Origin: Clostridium gelidum
GTDB lineage: Bacteria > Bacillota > Clostridia > Clostridiales > Clostridiaceae
Assembly: GCF_019977655.1 (NCBI RefSeq)
Contig: NZ_AP024849.1
Span: 3,691,001 to 3,755,000 of the forward strand
Length of the DNA: 64,000 bases
Direction of reading: 5' to 3'
Under the pieces are notes generated by a model. That model saw nothing but the letters and a program-made list of their open reading frames with translations. It searched no databases and was not told the origin of the DNA. Positions 34,387 through 42,892 of the stretch are shown in pieces (position 1 is the first letter of the stretch; each line of letters begins with the position of its first letter). The position numbers and the translations under genes were made by a program.

Positions 34387-34427
34387 TTTTAAAGAATTTC
34401 CCTCACTATAACAATGAGGGAAATTCT
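34387..34427 (-). terminator. terminator after the GH3 gene
   Basis: A 13-bp perfect stem (34393-34405 with 34415-34427) with a 9-base loop is followed leftward by TTTAAAAATAT. It ends the scrB-EIIBC-GH3 transcript; the next gene left has its own start signals in the 260-bp gap. Confidence 0.8.
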
Positions 34428-34433
34428 AAAAGT

Positions 34434-36581
34434 CTAACTAACTAATCTTACTTCAAAAGAAATTCCATCTGAAGAATCTTTGCCTATAGTAAATTCAAAT
34501 AGTCCTTCGTCACTTTTATATTGATTCTCACCATTCCAATAACGAAGATCTTTTTCATTAACGGTAAATTCTACTGTTTTTGTTTCACTCGGATTAATTA
34601 TAATTTGTTTGTATTTAATTAGCTGTTTAACTGGTCTTGAAATATCTGCAACCTTATCTCTCATATACAATTGTACTGTTTCTATACCGGTATATTTTCC
34701 ATTATTAGTAACATCAATACTACATGATATTTTTTCTTTTCTGCTCAGTTCATTTTTGCTTATCTTAAAATTATCATATTTAAACTGAGAATATCCTAAC
34801 CCGTATCCAAATGGGAATAACGGCTCATTTGGAATATCTAAATATTGAGATTTATATCTTTTTTCAATCTTAAGCAATTCTTTTGGTCTTCCTGTAGCTA
34901 AACTGTTATAATAAACTGGTATTTGACCTACTGCCCTTGGGAAACTCATAGTAAGTCTTCCACTTGGATTATAAGCGCCATATAGAATATCTGCAATTGC
35001 ATTTCCCCCTTCTGTTCCTGGGAACCAGCATTCTAAAACCGCATCGGCTTCTTCTATTATATTAGTAAGGTCTAATGGGCGCCCATTAATAAGAATAACT
35101 ATAATAGGCTTGTTCAACTTTTTCATATAACTCAGCAGCTTTATTTGAGCTGGTGGAAGAGTTATGTTGCTCACACTTCCTGCTTCTCCACTCTTTTCTT
35201 CTTCTTCACCTAAAGCCAATACAATAATATCAGCGCTTTGTGTTTTTTCTATTATTTCATCTACTTTTTCTCTAGAGATTTCATTAAATGATGTTGTTTC
35301 TACAGATTGAAGGTTAATATTTTTATTTCTTAATCCTTGTTCAATTGTAATTACATCATTAATATCTCCATCTAAAGACCACGGTCCTAATATTGAAGGA
35401 TTATTAGCATATGGCCCAATTAATGCTATATTTTTATTCTCTGATAAAGGCAGTACTTTTGAATTTTTTAATAACACCATAGATTTACAAGAAGCTTCTC
35501 TTGCTATCTTTCTAAAATCACCACATAACAATGTTTGTTTTTCTTTTTCAGAAGAAATTCCTCTATATGGATCTTCAAATAATCCACATTCATTTTTCAA
35601 TAAAAGAACTCTTTCCACTGCATCATCTAATAATTTTTCTATATTTTTGTCTTTACAGAGTTTAGGTAAGGCTTCAAAATATGCAGTAGTAGCCATTTCA
35701 ATATCTATACCGGCTTTTAATGATAATTTTGCTGCATCTATGCTATTTTCTGCTGTACCATGAGGTATTAATTCTTTTACTCCACCCCAATCTGAAATAA
35801 CAACACCTTCATATTTCCATTCTTCTCTTAATATTTTACGTAAAAGCCATGTATTAGCAGTGGCTGGTATCCCATTTAATACATTAAAGGAAGACATAAT
35901 TAATTTTGCCCCAGCTTTTATAGCCTCATAATAAGGTGGAAAATATTCATTTCTAAGTCTACATTCTGAAATATCCACTGTATTATAATCTCTTCCACCT
36001 TCTGCAGCTCCATAAGCAGCAAAATGTTTTACACAAGAAATCAGAGTATCCGGATTCTTTAAATCATTATTTTGATATCCCCTAACCATAGCTGCTCCAA
36101 ATAAACTATTAAGAAGCGTATCTTCTCCAAAACTTTCAATAACTCTTCCCCACCTCGGATCTCTAACTACATCTACCATAGGAGAAAATGTTACTTGATA
36201 TCCAGACGAACTTCCTTCTTTTGCTGCGACTCTTGCAGTTTTTTCTATTAATTCCTCATCCCACGAACATGAAAGTGCTAGTGGAATAGGGAATATGGTC
36301 TTAAATCCATGTATAATATCCTGCATAAAGAGTAATGGAATTCCAAAACGATTATTACTTAAATATTCTTTTTGAATTTTAGACATCATCTCTGCATCTA
36401 ATTTACCTAAAACAGTTCCTATCATCCATTTTTGATCTTTTGTAATTTTAAGTTTAGAAGCTGTTCCTGTTGCTGAAGTATTAGAATTATAATAATAACT
36501 TGTTCTGATTTGTGTTAATTGTCCTATTTTTTCTTCTAATGTCATCTTAGATAATAACTCTTTTATGTCCTCTTTTTTCAT
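34434..36581 (-). CDS. beta-glucosidase, GH3
   Basis: 715 residues, no signal peptide, so cytoplasmic. GH3 N-terminal barrel with 'KMTLEEKIGQLTQI', 'PLALSCSWDEELIEKTARVA', 'SPMVDVVRDPRWGRVIESFG' and the nucleophile Asp264 in 'GVVISDWGGVKEL'; then the alpha/beta sandwich ('IALIGPYANNPSILGPWS') and the C-terminal fibronectin-like domain ('SGRLTMSFPRAVGQIPVYYN', 'LFPFGYGLGYSQF'). It releases glucose from unphosphorylated beta-glucosides. Only 3 bases separate it from the EIIBC stop. A beta-glucosidase in a sucrose-type operon is unusual and hints at a mixed or different natural substrate. Confidence 0.92.
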   Translation of the reverse strand: MKKEDIKELLSKMTLEEKIGQLTQIRTSYYYNSNTSATGTASKLKITKDQKWMIGTVLGKLDAEMMSKIQKEYLSNNRFGIPLLFMQDIIHGFKTIFPIPLALSCSWDEELIEKTARVAAKEGSSSGYQVTFSPMVDVVRDPRWGRVIESFGEDTLLNSLFGAAMVRGYQNNDLKNPDTLISCVKHFAAYGAAEGGRDYNTVDISECRLRNEYFPPYYEAIKAGAKLIMSSFNVLNGIPATANTWLLRKILREEWKYEGVVISDWGGVKELIPHGTAENSIDAAKLSLKAGIDIEMATTAYFEALPKLCKDKNIEKLLDDAVERVLLLKNECGLFEDPYRGISSEKEKQTLLCGDFRKIAREASCKSMVLLKNSKVLPLSENKNIALIGPYANNPSILGPWSLDGDINDVITIEQGLRNKNINLQSVETTSFNEISREKVDEIIEKTQSADIIVLALGEEEEKSGEAGSVSNITLPPAQIKLLSYMKKLNKPIIVILINGRPLDLTNIIEEADAVLECWFPGTEGGNAIADILYGAYNPSGRLTMSFPRAVGQIPVYYNSLATGRPKELLKIEKRYKSQYLDIPNEPLFPFGYGLGYSQFKYDNFKISKNELSRKEKISCSIDVTNNGKYTGIETVQLYMRDKVADISRPVKQLIKYKQIIINPSETKTVEFTVNEKDLRYWNGENQYKSDEGLFEFTIGKDSSDGISFEVRLVS

Positions 36582-36584
36582 TCT

Positions 36585-37988
36585 TTATTCTCCCTTATTT
36601 TCTTCTTTGTCTTTATATCCAAATAAGAATGTAAGTGCAAATGCAACTCCAAAAGAAATTACTATTACTAATATATATAATGGAAATTGATTATTTAAAT
36701 AAAGAAGCATTCCTGGCAAGGCAGATATACCCATGCCAGTCGCCTTAAGTTTAAATAATGAAGCTAAGAATCCACCTACGCCTCCACCAACAAGTCCCAT
36801 TATAAAAGGTTTTACAAATCTTAAATTGACCCCAAATATAGCTGGTTCTGTAATTCCTAAAAGTGCTGCTATTACTGATGGAAAAGATAAAGCTTTAATT
36901 TTTTTAGACTTAGTTTTCATCCCTACTGCAAATGCTGCTCCGGCCTGTGCAGCTATTGCACAAGAACCAATAGGATTTACAAGATTCCATTTTGTTTGCG
37001 CTAACATCTGTATTTCAACAACACTTAATGCTTGGTGAACACCTGTAACTACTATTAATTGAGATATCCCTCCCCAAATTAATCCACCTATTCCAAAAGG
37101 TAAAGTAAATAATAATGTTACAACGTATACAAGAGAAATTTCAATTTGATGAGCAATAGGTCCAATAATTAATAACCCACAAATTAAGGTAATAAGTAAT
37201 GTCAAAAATGGCGTAAGTATTAAATCAAATGTATCCGAAATTCTTTTTCTAAGCCAAATCTCTAATTTTGCACCAATTAGTCCTGCAAAAAAAGCTGGTA
37301 ATACTGATGCCTGATATCCTGCCATTTTAATTCCAAATAATATAAGTGGTTCAGCTGTTCCTTGAGCTACTGCCCATCCATTAGGAAGCGATGGGCTTAC
37401 AAGCATAAGTCCAACCATAATTCCAAGTATTGGTGTTCCTCCAAATTTCTTAAATGCTGACCAGCAAATAAGAACTGGTAAGAATGCAAAAGCAGTATCT
37501 GTTAATATTTGAGTAAATGCTAATAGTGAGCTAGGAATGCTTTCTACTGTTAGTCCAAATAATGATAATATTTGTTCTTGTAATAAAACTCCTCTAAGTC
37601 CCATAAACAATCCTGTGGCAACCATTGCTGGTATAATTGGTATAAATATATCAGAAAATATACGAATTCCTCTTTTAAATTTATTATCACCTTGTTCAGC
37701 TACCATTTGGCTTTGCTCTGATTTTGATGTACCAGATATACCAAGAACACTTACTTGTTCAAATACTTTATTTACAGTTCCTGTTCCGAAAATAATTTGA
37801 TATTGTCCTGAAGTGAAGAAAAATCCTTTTACTTTATCAATTCCTTCAACTACCTTATCATCAGCTTTCTTTCTATCTTTAAGAATAAGTCTTAATCTTG
37901 TAGCACAGTGAGCAGCTGAAATAATATTATCTGCTCCTCCTACTGCTTCAATTACTTCTTTTGCAATTTTTTCATAATTATCACTCAT
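36585..37988 (-). CDS. scrA: PTS EIIBC, sucrose type
   Basis: 467 residues. EIIB domain at the N-terminus with Cys28 in 'AAHCATRLRLILKDRKKAD', then 'GQYQIIFGTGTVNKVFEQV'; EIIC domain of about ten membrane segments from residue ~105 ('IPAMVATGLFMGLRGVLL', 'GVNLRFVKPFIMGLVGGG'). There is no EIIA domain. The family includes sucrose, trehalose and beta-glucoside permeases; the adjoining GH32 gene favours sucrose. Its start overlaps the GH32 stop by 8 bases, so translation is coupled. Confidence 0.88.
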   Translation of the reverse strand: MSDNYEKIAKEVIEAVGGADNIISAAHCATRLRLILKDRKKADDKVVEGIDKVKGFFFTSGQYQIIFGTGTVNKVFEQVSVLGISGTSKSEQSQMVAEQGDNKFKRGIRIFSDIFIPIIPAMVATGLFMGLRGVLLQEQILSLFGLTVESIPSSLLAFTQILTDTAFAFLPVLICWSAFKKFGGTPILGIMVGLMLVSPSLPNGWAVAQGTAEPLILFGIKMAGYQASVLPAFFAGLIGAKLEIWLRKRISDTFDLILTPFLTLLITLICGLLIIGPIAHQIEISLVYVVTLLFTLPFGIGGLIWGGISQLIVVTGVHQALSVVEIQMLAQTKWNLVNPIGSCAIAAQAGAAFAVGMKTKSKKIKALSFPSVIAALLGITEPAIFGVNLRFVKPFIMGLVGGGVGGFLASLFKLKATGMGISALPGMLLYLNNQFPLYILVIVISFGVAFALTFLFGYKDKEENKGE

Positions 37989-39354
37989 TTGTATTGTCCC
38001 CCTTGTAACTCCATAAATTTAATTTTAATTTTCCATTGGCTTTTATTTGAATACTATTATTTTGAAAATATACTCTGCTAGAAATAACTCTTTTCCCTTC
38101 GTTTATAAATATTTCCACTGAAGAATTGTCAATAAATATTTTGAACGTTTTTAAATCCTCATTAATGTTTAAATATTTCTCATCAAACTCTTTTGTAAGC
38201 CAATTAAATCTTTTAATGTTTAATATCTTTTGACTGGAATTATAAGATAGTTTTAATGATCCTAATATAGTGCATTTAAATTCATTTTGATCATTCAACA
38301 TGAATTCCATTTCCTTATAGTAATCTTTAACCTCTAAACTTACTTCTTCATCTTCTATACTTTTTTCAACTTTATCATCTCTTAGAAATTCTAATTCTTT
38401 AATTGGTTTTTGATACAACCAATTATTTTTATAAACAAATTCTCTTGGATACGTAAAACTATGAAGCCATCCATCTTTTCCAGCTGGCTGTGACATTTGA
38501 TAATCATATTCACCGCCCCCCATCCAAGACATATATAATGTTCTATTATTTTCATCTACAAATGATTGAGGTGCATAAAAATCGAAGCCTTCATCTACTC
38601 TAATTCCTTCTTTATATGGTGTAAATGTTCCTTTTTCTTTTGAAAATTCACCACTCATCCATACTGCATGACAGCTATCTTTTTCTATGCTATTTTCTAT
38701 CTTCTTCTCTTGCATGCTTACAATTAAAATATACTTTTCTCCCAAACGAATCATGTCTGGACATTCACACATATATCCCCAGTTCATCGTGTCTGGAAGC
38801 AAGTTGCCTTTATAATTCCAATTATATAAATCTTCTGACCAAAAAAGTGCTACATTTCCTTTCTTTTCAATTGTCTGCGCTCCTACTATCATCCACCATA
38901 TATTTTCTTCTTCATCTTTCCAAACTTTTGGATCTCTAAAATGTGCTGTATATCCTTCTGGTAAATAAACAACTGGTCCATGTTTTTTAAACGTAATTCC
39001 ATCTTCTGAAGTTGCTAAACATTGATAAGTTTCTCTATCTCCATTTTCTTTTCTAACATTTCCAGTATAAAACAGATAAATTTTTTCACTGAATACAATA
39101 GCATTTCCAGAATAGCACCCATTTTTGTCATACCACATATCTGGCTTTAATGCTATTCCTTTGTCTTCCCAGTGAACTAAGTCTTTAGAAATACAATGTC
39201 TCCAGCATTTTGCTCCTTGTGGCGTAACTTCTTCTAACCATTGATAGAAAGCATGATATATTCCTTTAAATTGTACTAATCCATTAGGATCATTTAAGAA
39301 ACCTGCTTTAGGTGCAATATGGTACTTAGGTTTTATGTCATTTTTTTTATCCAT
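37981..39354 (-). CDS. scrB: sucrose-6-phosphate hydrolase, GH32
   Basis: 457 residues. The GH32 motifs are all present: 'KAGFLNDPNGLV' with nucleophile Asp22, 'CYSGNAIV', 'AHFRDPKVW' (transition-state Asp) and 'MCECPDMI' (acid/base Glu), followed by a C-terminal beta-sandwich. It cleaves incoming sucrose-6-phosphate into glucose-6-phosphate and fructose in the cytoplasm; there is no signal peptide. First gene of the operon, with the site agaaaggaggagagacta and a promoter/cre element just upstream. Confidence 0.92.
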   Translation of the reverse strand: MDKKNDIKPKYHIAPKAGFLNDPNGLVQFKGIYHAFYQWLEEVTPQGAKCWRHCISKDLVHWEDKGIALKPDMWYDKNGCYSGNAIVFSEKIYLFYTGNVRKENGDRETYQCLATSEDGITFKKHGPVVYLPEGYTAHFRDPKVWKDEEENIWWMIVGAQTIEKKGNVALFWSEDLYNWNYKGNLLPDTMNWGYMCECPDMIRLGEKYILIVSMQEKKIENSIEKDSCHAVWMSGEFSKEKGTFTPYKEGIRVDEGFDFYAPQSFVDENNRTLYMSWMGGGEYDYQMSQPAGKDGWLHSFTYPREFVYKNNWLYQKPIKELEFLRDDKVEKSIEDEEVSLEVKDYYKEMEFMLNDQNEFKCTILGSLKLSYNSSQKILNIKRFNWLTKEFDEKYLNINEDLKTFKIFIDNSSVEIFINEGKRVISSRVYFQNNSIQIKANGKLKLNLWSYKGDNTNE

Positions 39355-39375
39355 ATTAGTCTCTCCTCCTTTCTC

Positions 39376-39389
39376 TTTTATCGTTTACA
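39376..39389 (-). promoter_or_regulatory. candidate CcpA site (cre) before scrB
   Basis: Leftward TGTAAACGATAAAA agrees with the cre consensus TGWAANCGNTNWCA at all fixed positions but one (A for C near the end). It lies just downstream of the -10 box, a position where CcpA blocks transcription. Binding is inferred. Confidence 0.5.
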
Positions 39390-39394
39390 TCTGT

Positions 39395-39422
39395 ATTATA
39401 TAACATAAAATTTCACAAACAA
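39395..39422 (-). promoter_or_regulatory. scrB promoter
   Basis: Leftward TTGTTT (39417-39422), 16-base spacer, TATAAT (39395-39400); the scrB start is about 41 bases further on. Confidence 0.6.
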
Positions 39423-39538
39423 AGTCGCTTATTTACCTCTAGAAGTGGCAAAATAAATATCATATATATTTATTCTTTTATTGCTTTTTTTTAAGTTCAG
39501 TATAGTTGTTATTCCTATAGCTCCTAAATATTTAAGAA

Positions 39539-39570
39539 AGAGGTAGTATTAATTTACTACCTCTAAATTT
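39539..39570. terminator. hairpin after the 48-residue gene
   Basis: A perfect 10-bp stem (39539-39548 with 39555-39564) with a 6-base loop; rightward it is followed by aaattttt and leftward by ctttcttaaat. It probably ends the small leftward gene and shields the scrB promoter. Confidence 0.6.
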
Positions 39571-39717
39571 TTATCTATTTAATTCATTTTTAACATAATC
39601 AATAATAATATTTTCTTCACCTTTGAATATTTGTGTTAAATATAATATGGTTTCTTTATCATCTTCCGGAAGGTCTTTTATTGTTTCTATTAATGCTTTT
39701 ATAGTTATATCACTCAT
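39571..39717 (-). CDS. small hypothetical protein
   Basis: 48 residues: 'MSDITIKALIETIKDLPEDD', then 'KETILYLTQIFKGEEN' and an acidic end. It has the look of a short helical regulatory protein, but I cannot name a family. There is no good ribosome site before the ATG, and repeat R1 copy C begins 31 bases upstream, so its original leader may have been replaced. A terminator follows directly. Confidence 0.5.
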   Translation of the reverse strand: MSDITIKALIETIKDLPEDDKETILYLTQIFKGEENIIIDYVKNELNR

Positions 39718-39748
39718 AAAACAACTAACTTTTCTAATCAAAAAAACT

Positions 39749-39928
39749 CCTTAGCCCCCATTTTACAAGCAAATTCTAAAATTCTGAAATTCTTAAGTTC
39801 TTAAATTGTTAAATTCTAAAATTTTTTAGAACTTTACAATTTTTCATATTTAAACATATATCTTTATTAAGAGGATCTTAATAATAACTATTCAAATAAA
39901 TTTGCTCAAAGAGAAAATTTAAATATAG
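39749..39928. repeat. dispersed repeat R1, copy C
   Basis: About 180 bases, the longest of three copies. It shares its left end with copy A (ccttagcccccattttacaa) and its right end with copy B (ctcaaagagaaaatttaaat), so the full unit is at least 180 bp. The hairpin core ttctaaaattttttagaa is at about 39814-39831. Confidence 0.85.
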
Positions 39929-40005
39929 ATAAATACATCATAAGTTGTATTTATACATGGTATTATATTCAATACTTACTATACTTAGGAGTATACAAAA
40001 ACAGA

Positions 40006-40193
40006 GAAATTGGATAAATGTTTGTGAAAGCGGCATTAGAAAATAAGCTGTTGAAGCCACTTAATGGTGAGTTGTTCTATTATAGTTTGTCCAAATTTTA
40101 TATTTGGAGCAAACTGTAATGGGTGCAACCTGCCATTTAGTGGCTTCCAGCGAAATTTTATTAGTCCGCTGGAATAAACATTTATTCAATTTC
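40006..40193. repeat. 188-bp nested inverted repeat
   Basis: Three nested sets of arms: outer 40006-40023 with 40176-40193 (17 of 18 pairs), middle 40053-40067 with 40133-40147 (14 of 15, plus gctg/cagc at its base and agcgg/ccgct between), inner 40084-40095 with 40103-40115. No open frame is inside. The whole can fold as one long interrupted stem. It is either a non-autonomous mobile element or a structured RNA; there is no reverse transcriptase or transposase next to it. Confidence 0.7.
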
Positions 40194-40297
40194 GGTGAGT
40201 TATACGCATAAGTATGAGTTCCACTGTGGTTATCTATATAGAAATGAATGATATAATTTATTTTTGCTCATACTATTAAATTTCCACTCTAAACTCA

Positions 40298-40831
40298 TCA
40301 AGAAATCACCATATATGTTTGAGTATAAGCTACCAGTTGATCACCTTGTGTAATGTAGTAATATATTGGTATCATATAAGTTGAATAAAATAGCGTAGAT
40401 GCTTCTTCTGGATTGTTTACTATTAATCTTACTAAGATTTGTTGATGTTTTAGACTTATAATATAACAATCAGTTATAGCCACAATTTGTTCTGAAAAGA
40501 ATACATCAGAAATTGAATTTTCATATGTATCAGCATGCTTTACTAAATTTGCTCTAATAATTCTAAGTTGCTCAATATATTTCTCTAAATTAGTATCTAT
40601 GGTTTTTAATTCTTCAGCTGGTGTGGTAGGTTTTACATTAATTATAGTTAAATTTGCTCGTATCGTTTTAATTTGCTCTAAGCTATTAATAATGTCTTCT
40701 TTGTTCTGTAACTCTGATACTTTTGGTCCATAAGGTTGAGATTTAGTTTGTATTTGTGCATATGCTATATTATTCATAGATACGGTTATAAATATTACAA
40801 ATATTATTAAACGAATTACTTTTCTTGGCAT
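40298..40831 (-). CDS. secreted protein of unknown function
   Basis: 177 residues with a good signal peptide ('VIRLIIFVIFITVSMNNIAY' then A-Q, a likely cleavage after AYA). The mature part is helical: 'LEQIKTIRANLTIINVK', 'YIEQLRIIRANLVKHADTY', with a repeated IRANL motif. Family not recognised. Site tatggagggataata. It stands alone between repeats. Confidence 0.7.
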   Translation of the reverse strand: MPRKVIRLIIFVIFITVSMNNIAYAQIQTKSQPYGPKVSELQNKEDIINSLEQIKTIRANLTIINVKPTTPAEELKTIDTNLEKYIEQLRIIRANLVKHADTYENSISDVFFSEQIVAITDCYIISLKHQQILVRLIVNNPEEASTLFYSTYMIPIYYYITQGDQLVAYTQTYMVIS

Positions 40832-40880
40832 TATTATCCCTCCATATTAGGTTAATAGACTTGCATTATTAACATAAATT

Positions 40881-41019
40881 ACTCTATAACTTATCCTTTG
40901 CTATTTTAAAAATTTTATTCCTTAGTCAAGGCTGGTTGAACCTCCTTTTTATATTGCGTTTTTGTAGAATAATATTTATTATAGTATCAAGTGGTGATTT
41001 TCCTGTGGGATTAAATGAT
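40881..41019. repeat. dispersed repeat R2, copy B
   Basis: Nearly identical to 18378-18516 and directly joined to a Uma2 C-terminal fragment, whereas copy A continues into unrelated sequence at the same point (after ttaaatgat). Confidence 0.8.
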
Positions 41020-41190
41020 CAGTTCAAAGTAAAAGAATATTGGATTGTTAATCCTATGAAGAAAAACATCTTCGTCTATACATTAACTGATAATTGATAT
41101 GATGCCCCAACCTCTTATACATTCCAGGATAAAGTTAACGTAAATATATATGATAATCTTGAAATAGACTTTAATTCTATTGATATATAA
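41019..41190 (+). pseudogene. Uma2-family nuclease, C-terminal fragment
   Basis: Reads 'DQFKVKEYWIVNPMKKNIFV', 'YTLTDN', a stop, then 'YDAPTSYTFQDKVNVNIYDN' and 'LEIDFNSIDI'. It is about 95% identical to the end of the relic at 4375-4854 (including its last codons), but has an extra stop and no front half. Confidence 0.85.
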
Positions 41191-41522
41191 GTAATAAAAA
41201 TAAGAATAAGACGGAATATGAAAAAATTAATAATATGTTTGATTAGGCTAGAATTAACTAGCCTATTTTTAATGTAATTAATAATGCTTTAATTTTAAGT
41301 AATGCCATTTGCCTTTGTAGTTTATAAAAAAAATCGAATTTTCTCCCCCATCCAAGCATATTGATAAACATATAGCTCTTTTCTTAGAAAATAAATTATT
41401 TTTATAGTATAAATACATATGCTTAGATGTCGTATATAACATACCGTCATCTCTAAGTCTTGGTATTAGATATGTTTTTATTAAAACCAAATTTCATAAA
41501 GTATAGGAGGAATGAAATTAAC

Positions 41523-42515
41523 ATGTGCACAGCAATAACACTACAATCCGAACAGATGGAAAACTTTTTTGGCCGGACCATGGATTTTTCTTATAATATT
41601 GAACCACAGCTTTATGTGGTTCCCAAATATTATGTATGGAATAATATTTTCAACCTGCATAAATTTTATAATTGCTATAGTTTTATAGGAATTGGACAGA
41701 AAAGTGATGGAATACTTGGTTTTTTTGATGGAGTAAATGAAAGAGGATTTGCCGCAGCAACATTATATTTTGCAGGTTATGCCAAATACGAAATGCAGAT
41801 AAAATCTACTGATAAGGAACCTGTTTCATCTTTAGATTTTCTCCATTATATTTTAGGAATGTGTGGATCAGTAGAAGAACTAAAAGAAATACTGCATGAC
41901 ATATACATCATAGGTCTGCCGGATCCCGTAACACAAACAGTCGCACCTTTACATTGGATTGCCACAGATAAAAGCGGAGAATGTGTTGTCATTGAACAAA
42001 CAGAAAAAGGCCTGGAGATATTCCAAAATCCAATCGGAATTATGGCCAACAGTCCTGACTTTCACTGGCATATGACTAATTTAAGAAATTACATGAATGT
42101 ATCTCCAACACAGACTAGTGAGGCCTACTGGGGAAAATTTCATTTAAAACCCTTCGGTCAAGCAGGAGGAACTATGCAGTTGCCAGGAGGTTACACGTCC
42201 CCTGAACGATTTGTAAGAACTGCATATCAAAAAACGCATATTCAAACACCTAAAGACAGGACAGAGGCAATAATTACATGCTTTCATATTATGGAAAGTG
42301 TTTCTATATCAAAAGGGGTTGTCACAACAAATCGAGACACTTATGATTATACGAAATATATTGCCTTTATAAATACAAATACTTGTGAATATTTCTTTAA
42401 AACTTATGACAATAGTCAGATTACAAGTGTAAGCCTTTGGGATAATTATAACAACAGTTCACGTCCACTCTTACTAGGGAAATTAATGCATCCAGTCACA
42501 TTTGAAAAAATGTAA
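41523..42515 (+). CDS. choloylglycine hydrolase / penicillin acylase family
   Basis: 330 residues from the ATG at 41523, chosen because the protein must begin Met-Cys: after Met removal Cys2 is the N-terminal nucleophile ('MCTAITLQS'). The family pattern continues with 'NFFGRTMDFSYNIEPQ', 'DGVNERGFAAATLYF' and 'WIATDKSGECVVIEQTEKGL'. Members hydrolyse conjugated bile salts, penicillin V or acyl-homoserine-lactone-like amides; the substrate cannot be told here. The site aggagg is 12 bases before the ATG, slightly far. GC is higher than the surroundings, so the gene may be acquired. Confidence 0.88.
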   Translation: MCTAITLQSEQMENFFGRTMDFSYNIEPQLYVVPKYYVWNNIFNLHKFYNCYSFIGIGQKSDGILGFFDGVNERGFAAATLYFAGYAKYEMQIKSTDKEPVSSLDFLHYILGMCGSVEELKEILHDIYIIGLPDPVTQTVAPLHWIATDKSGECVVIEQTEKGLEIFQNPIGIMANSPDFHWHMTNLRNYMNVSPTQTSEAYWGKFHLKPFGQAGGTMQLPGGYTSPERFVRTAYQKTHIQTPKDRTEAIITCFHIMESVSISKGVVTTNRDTYDYTKYIAFINTNTCEYFFKTYDNSQITSVSLWDNYNNSSRPLLLGKLMHPVTFEKM

Positions 42516-42593
42516 AAATATTTAATTTGTGGATTCAAGCCCTATCCCAGTTGCGGCACCAAATCTGTACAAACTCAAATCAAGCATAAAATA

Positions 42594-42619
42594 AGGGCAT
42601 ATGATTATTCCTATGCCCT
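42594..42619. terminator. candidate hairpin after the hydrolase gene
   Basis: An 8-bp stem agggcata/tatgccct around a 10-base loop; T-rich only on the leftward side, so termination of the rightward hydrolase transcript would be weak. Confidence 0.4.
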
Positions 42620-42637
42620 AAAAAATCAAATATATTC

Positions 42638-42858
42638 TATTTTATCAATGTACCAGTTTTATCTATTTTATATCCATCTAGTGTTATACAATTAAAATAC
42701 AATGTACCAGTTGAATTAAATCAATAACATTAACCATCAATCCACTTTTAACAATTTTTAACCATTTTACAGCTTTAATCTAGATAATACCACTTTCCGT
42801 TATTTCTAATCCAAATATCGATTCTTGCATATCCATCTGAATCAATGTAACTAGTCAT
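42638..42858 (-). pseudogene. cell-wall-binding repeat protein, decayed end
   Basis: In one leftward frame, interrupted by several stops, the sequence reads 'MTSYIDSDGYARIDIWIRNN', 'GKWYYLD', then 'FNSTGTLYFNCITLDGYKID' and 'KTGTLIK'. This is the C-terminal repeat pattern of cell-wall-binding proteins like the one at 7059-8105. The gene is dead. Confidence 0.65.
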
Positions 42859-42892
42859 TTTTATTTAAAATAATATACTTGCATTATTGATT

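Noticed and set aside
36585..37988. Trehalose PTS assignment
   Set aside because: EIIBC sequence alone would allow it, but the overlapping GH32 gene and nearby fructokinase favour sucrose, and no trehalose-6-phosphate hydrolase is present.
18226..39928. CRISPR array reading of the dispersed repeats
   Set aside because: Repeats are ~150-180 bp, three in number and kilobases apart, with no regular spacers and no cas genes.
40006..40193. Retron msr/msd reading of the nested inverted repeat
   Set aside because: No reverse transcriptase gene lies nearby and no msr-type stem-loops or branching G context could be fixed.
41278..41490. A 70-codon leftward frame upstream of the choloylglycine-hydrolase gene
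   Set aside because: The end (GKWHYLKLKHY) faintly resembles a cell-wall-binding repeat, but there is no start signal, and too little is left to call a gene.
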